A stretch of DNA of 6,808 nucleotides, from positions 1 through 6,808 of the forward strand of contig JAWOGN010000397.1 of NCBI GenBank assembly GCA_046496815.1, in the 5' to 3' direction. Shown piece after piece: positions 6,179 to 6,808 of this stretch. Under the pieces are notes generated by a model. It had not been told where the DNA came from. It did no database searches and saw only the letters and a program-made list of their open reading frames with translations. The first letter of the stretch is position 1; each line of letters starts with the position of its first letter. The translations under genes were made by a program, and so were the position numbers. The stretch comes from JAWOGN01 sp046496815. GTDB lineage: Bacteria > Desulfobacterota > DSM-4660 > Desulfatiglandales > Desulfatiglandaceae.

Positions 6179-6613
6179 CTATGGACTTCGCGGCGACACC
6201 ATCATCAAGGCATCATCGTTTTCGTAATAGTTCGGAACCCGACCGATTATTTTCATCCCCATTCTTCTGTAAAACGCGATGGCGCCCGTGTTCTTTGACC
6301 GTACCTCCAGCCACAATGTGCCCTCCACAGATTTCAACGCATGAAGGAACAGGATTTTTCCGTACCCTTTTTTTCTGCACACAAGGTCGACGGCAGTGGA
6401 ATGAACGTGCCCGTCCGCATCAAAAATGATGTAACCGGCAATCCTTCCACCCGAATCGAGGACAAGAAAGCCGTCGGGCATGCGACCCGCATAGTACAGG
6501 AGCATTTCCCTGGAATATGCCGTCTTTGGAAACGCCCGCCGTTCGATGGCAAGGATCTCATCGATATCTGCTTTCTTGAATTTTCGAATCCGGACAGGTG
6601 CTTTTTCAGGCAT
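6179..6613 (-). CDS. RimI-like GNAT N-acetyltransferase
   Basis: A 144-aa single-domain GNAT enzyme. RimI-type members move an acetyl group from acetyl-CoA to protein N-termini, classically ribosomal protein S18. The N-terminus VRIRKFKKADIDEILAIERRAFP (7-29) is the usual first strand and helix. The acetyl-CoA pyrophosphate loop is RKKGYG (80-85), a clean RxxGxG. The C-terminal half, LEVRSKNTGAIAFYRRMGMKIIGRVPNYYENDDALMM (102-138), closely follows the RimI/Ard1 pattern, including N108, Y115 and the NYY...DAL.M ending. The expected acidic segment between strands 4 and 5 reads HVHSTAVDLVCRKKGYG, giving D76 before the loop. The start at 6613 has only a distant GGATGG upstream. The gene lies 84 bp after the alpha/beta-hydrolase stop on the same strand and converges on ligA. 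The exact acceptor is unproven, so no symbol is given. Confidence 0.88.
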   Translation of the reverse strand: MPEKAPVRIRKFKKADIDEILAIERRAFPKTAYSREMLLYYAGRMPDGFLVLDSGGRIAGYIIFDADGHVHSTAVDLVCRKKGYGKILFLHALKSVEGTLWLEVRSKNTGAIAFYRRMGMKIIGRVPNYYENDDALMMVSPRSP

Positions 6614-6697
6614 ACGAAATTAGGCCATCCAGTATTTCTAATGAACTGGGTTTTTCGCGTTCATCTTCATCCGGTCGGCGTGCAATTGGTAACGCTG

Positions 6698-6808
6698 TCA
6701 AATGTCTTTATTCAACAGAAATTCCAATACGATGCGGTTGAATGTCTCCGGGCATTCCAGATGTGTTGCATGTCCACATCCGTCTAAAATGTGAAGCCGG
6801 GCGTTTGG
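6698..6808 (-). CDS. Alpha/beta-hydrolase, C-terminal tail only (N-terminus beyond window)
   Basis: Thirty-six codons run from the right edge to a TGA at 6700-6698. The residues ARLHILDGCGHATHLECPE followed by TFNRIVLEFLLN match the C-terminus of alpha/beta-hydrolases: a strand, then the G-x-G-H turn bearing the catalytic histidine (codon 6772-6770), then E-x-P-E-x-F and a final helix ending in FL. The nucleophile and acid are outside the window, so substrate class cannot be judged. It precedes the rimI-like gene on the same strand, and I see no terminator in the 84-bp gap, so co-transcription is possible. Confidence 0.78.
   Translation of the reverse strand, partial: PNARLHILDGCGHATHLECPETFNRIVLEFLLNKDI

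Noticed and set aside
6341..6787. 148-codon plus-strand frame at the right end
   Set aside because: It is antisense to the rimI-like gene and the hydrolase tail, both recognisable, and has no domain of its own.

Overview
The window reads as a chromosomal segment of a Gram-negative bacterium of intermediate G+C. The gene set (short DnaJ-like co-chaperone, NAD-dependent DNA ligase, RimI-like acetyltransferase) and the protein style are compatible with a deltaproteobacterium/Desulfobacterota, but that placement is a guess from general impression. It holds seven protein genes, two of them cut by the window edges. I see no tRNA, rRNA, CRISPR array, insertion sequence or integration scar.

Left block, minus strand (about 1-2900). 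A three-gene transcription unit reads leftwards. First is a TetR-family repressor (2167-2835). Next is a FemAB/CelD-like GNAT-fold acyltransferase (1049-2098). Last is an ATP-grasp ligase that starts inside the stop region of the acyltransferase and runs off the left edge. The repressor gene has an excellent sigma-70-type promoter, TTGACC - 17 bp - TATAAT. A perfect 14-bp palindrome lies across its -35 hexamer and spacer, as expected for an autorepressor operator. An acyltransferase coupled to an ATP-grasp ligase under a TetR regulator suggests an inducible enzyme pair making an amide- or peptide-linked small molecule or surface modification. The substrate cannot be read from the sequence.

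Middle block, plus strand (about 3150-6106). A divergent ~316-bp region separates the cassette from a 265-aa J-domain protein. That protein keeps an intact HPD motif but has no zinc finger and only one C-terminal substrate-binding unit. A 138-bp gap with three consecutive inverted repeats leads into ligA, a full-length 672-aa NAD+-dependent DNA ligase with every expected domain.

Right block, minus strand (about 6179-6808). A RimI-like N-acetyltransferase converges on ligA across a likely bidirectional terminator. Upstream of it is the C-terminal tail of an alpha/beta-hydrolase, cut by the right edge. The housekeeping genes look ordinary. The most distinctive part is the TetR/acyltransferase/ATP-grasp cassette with its operator-in-promoter arrangement.
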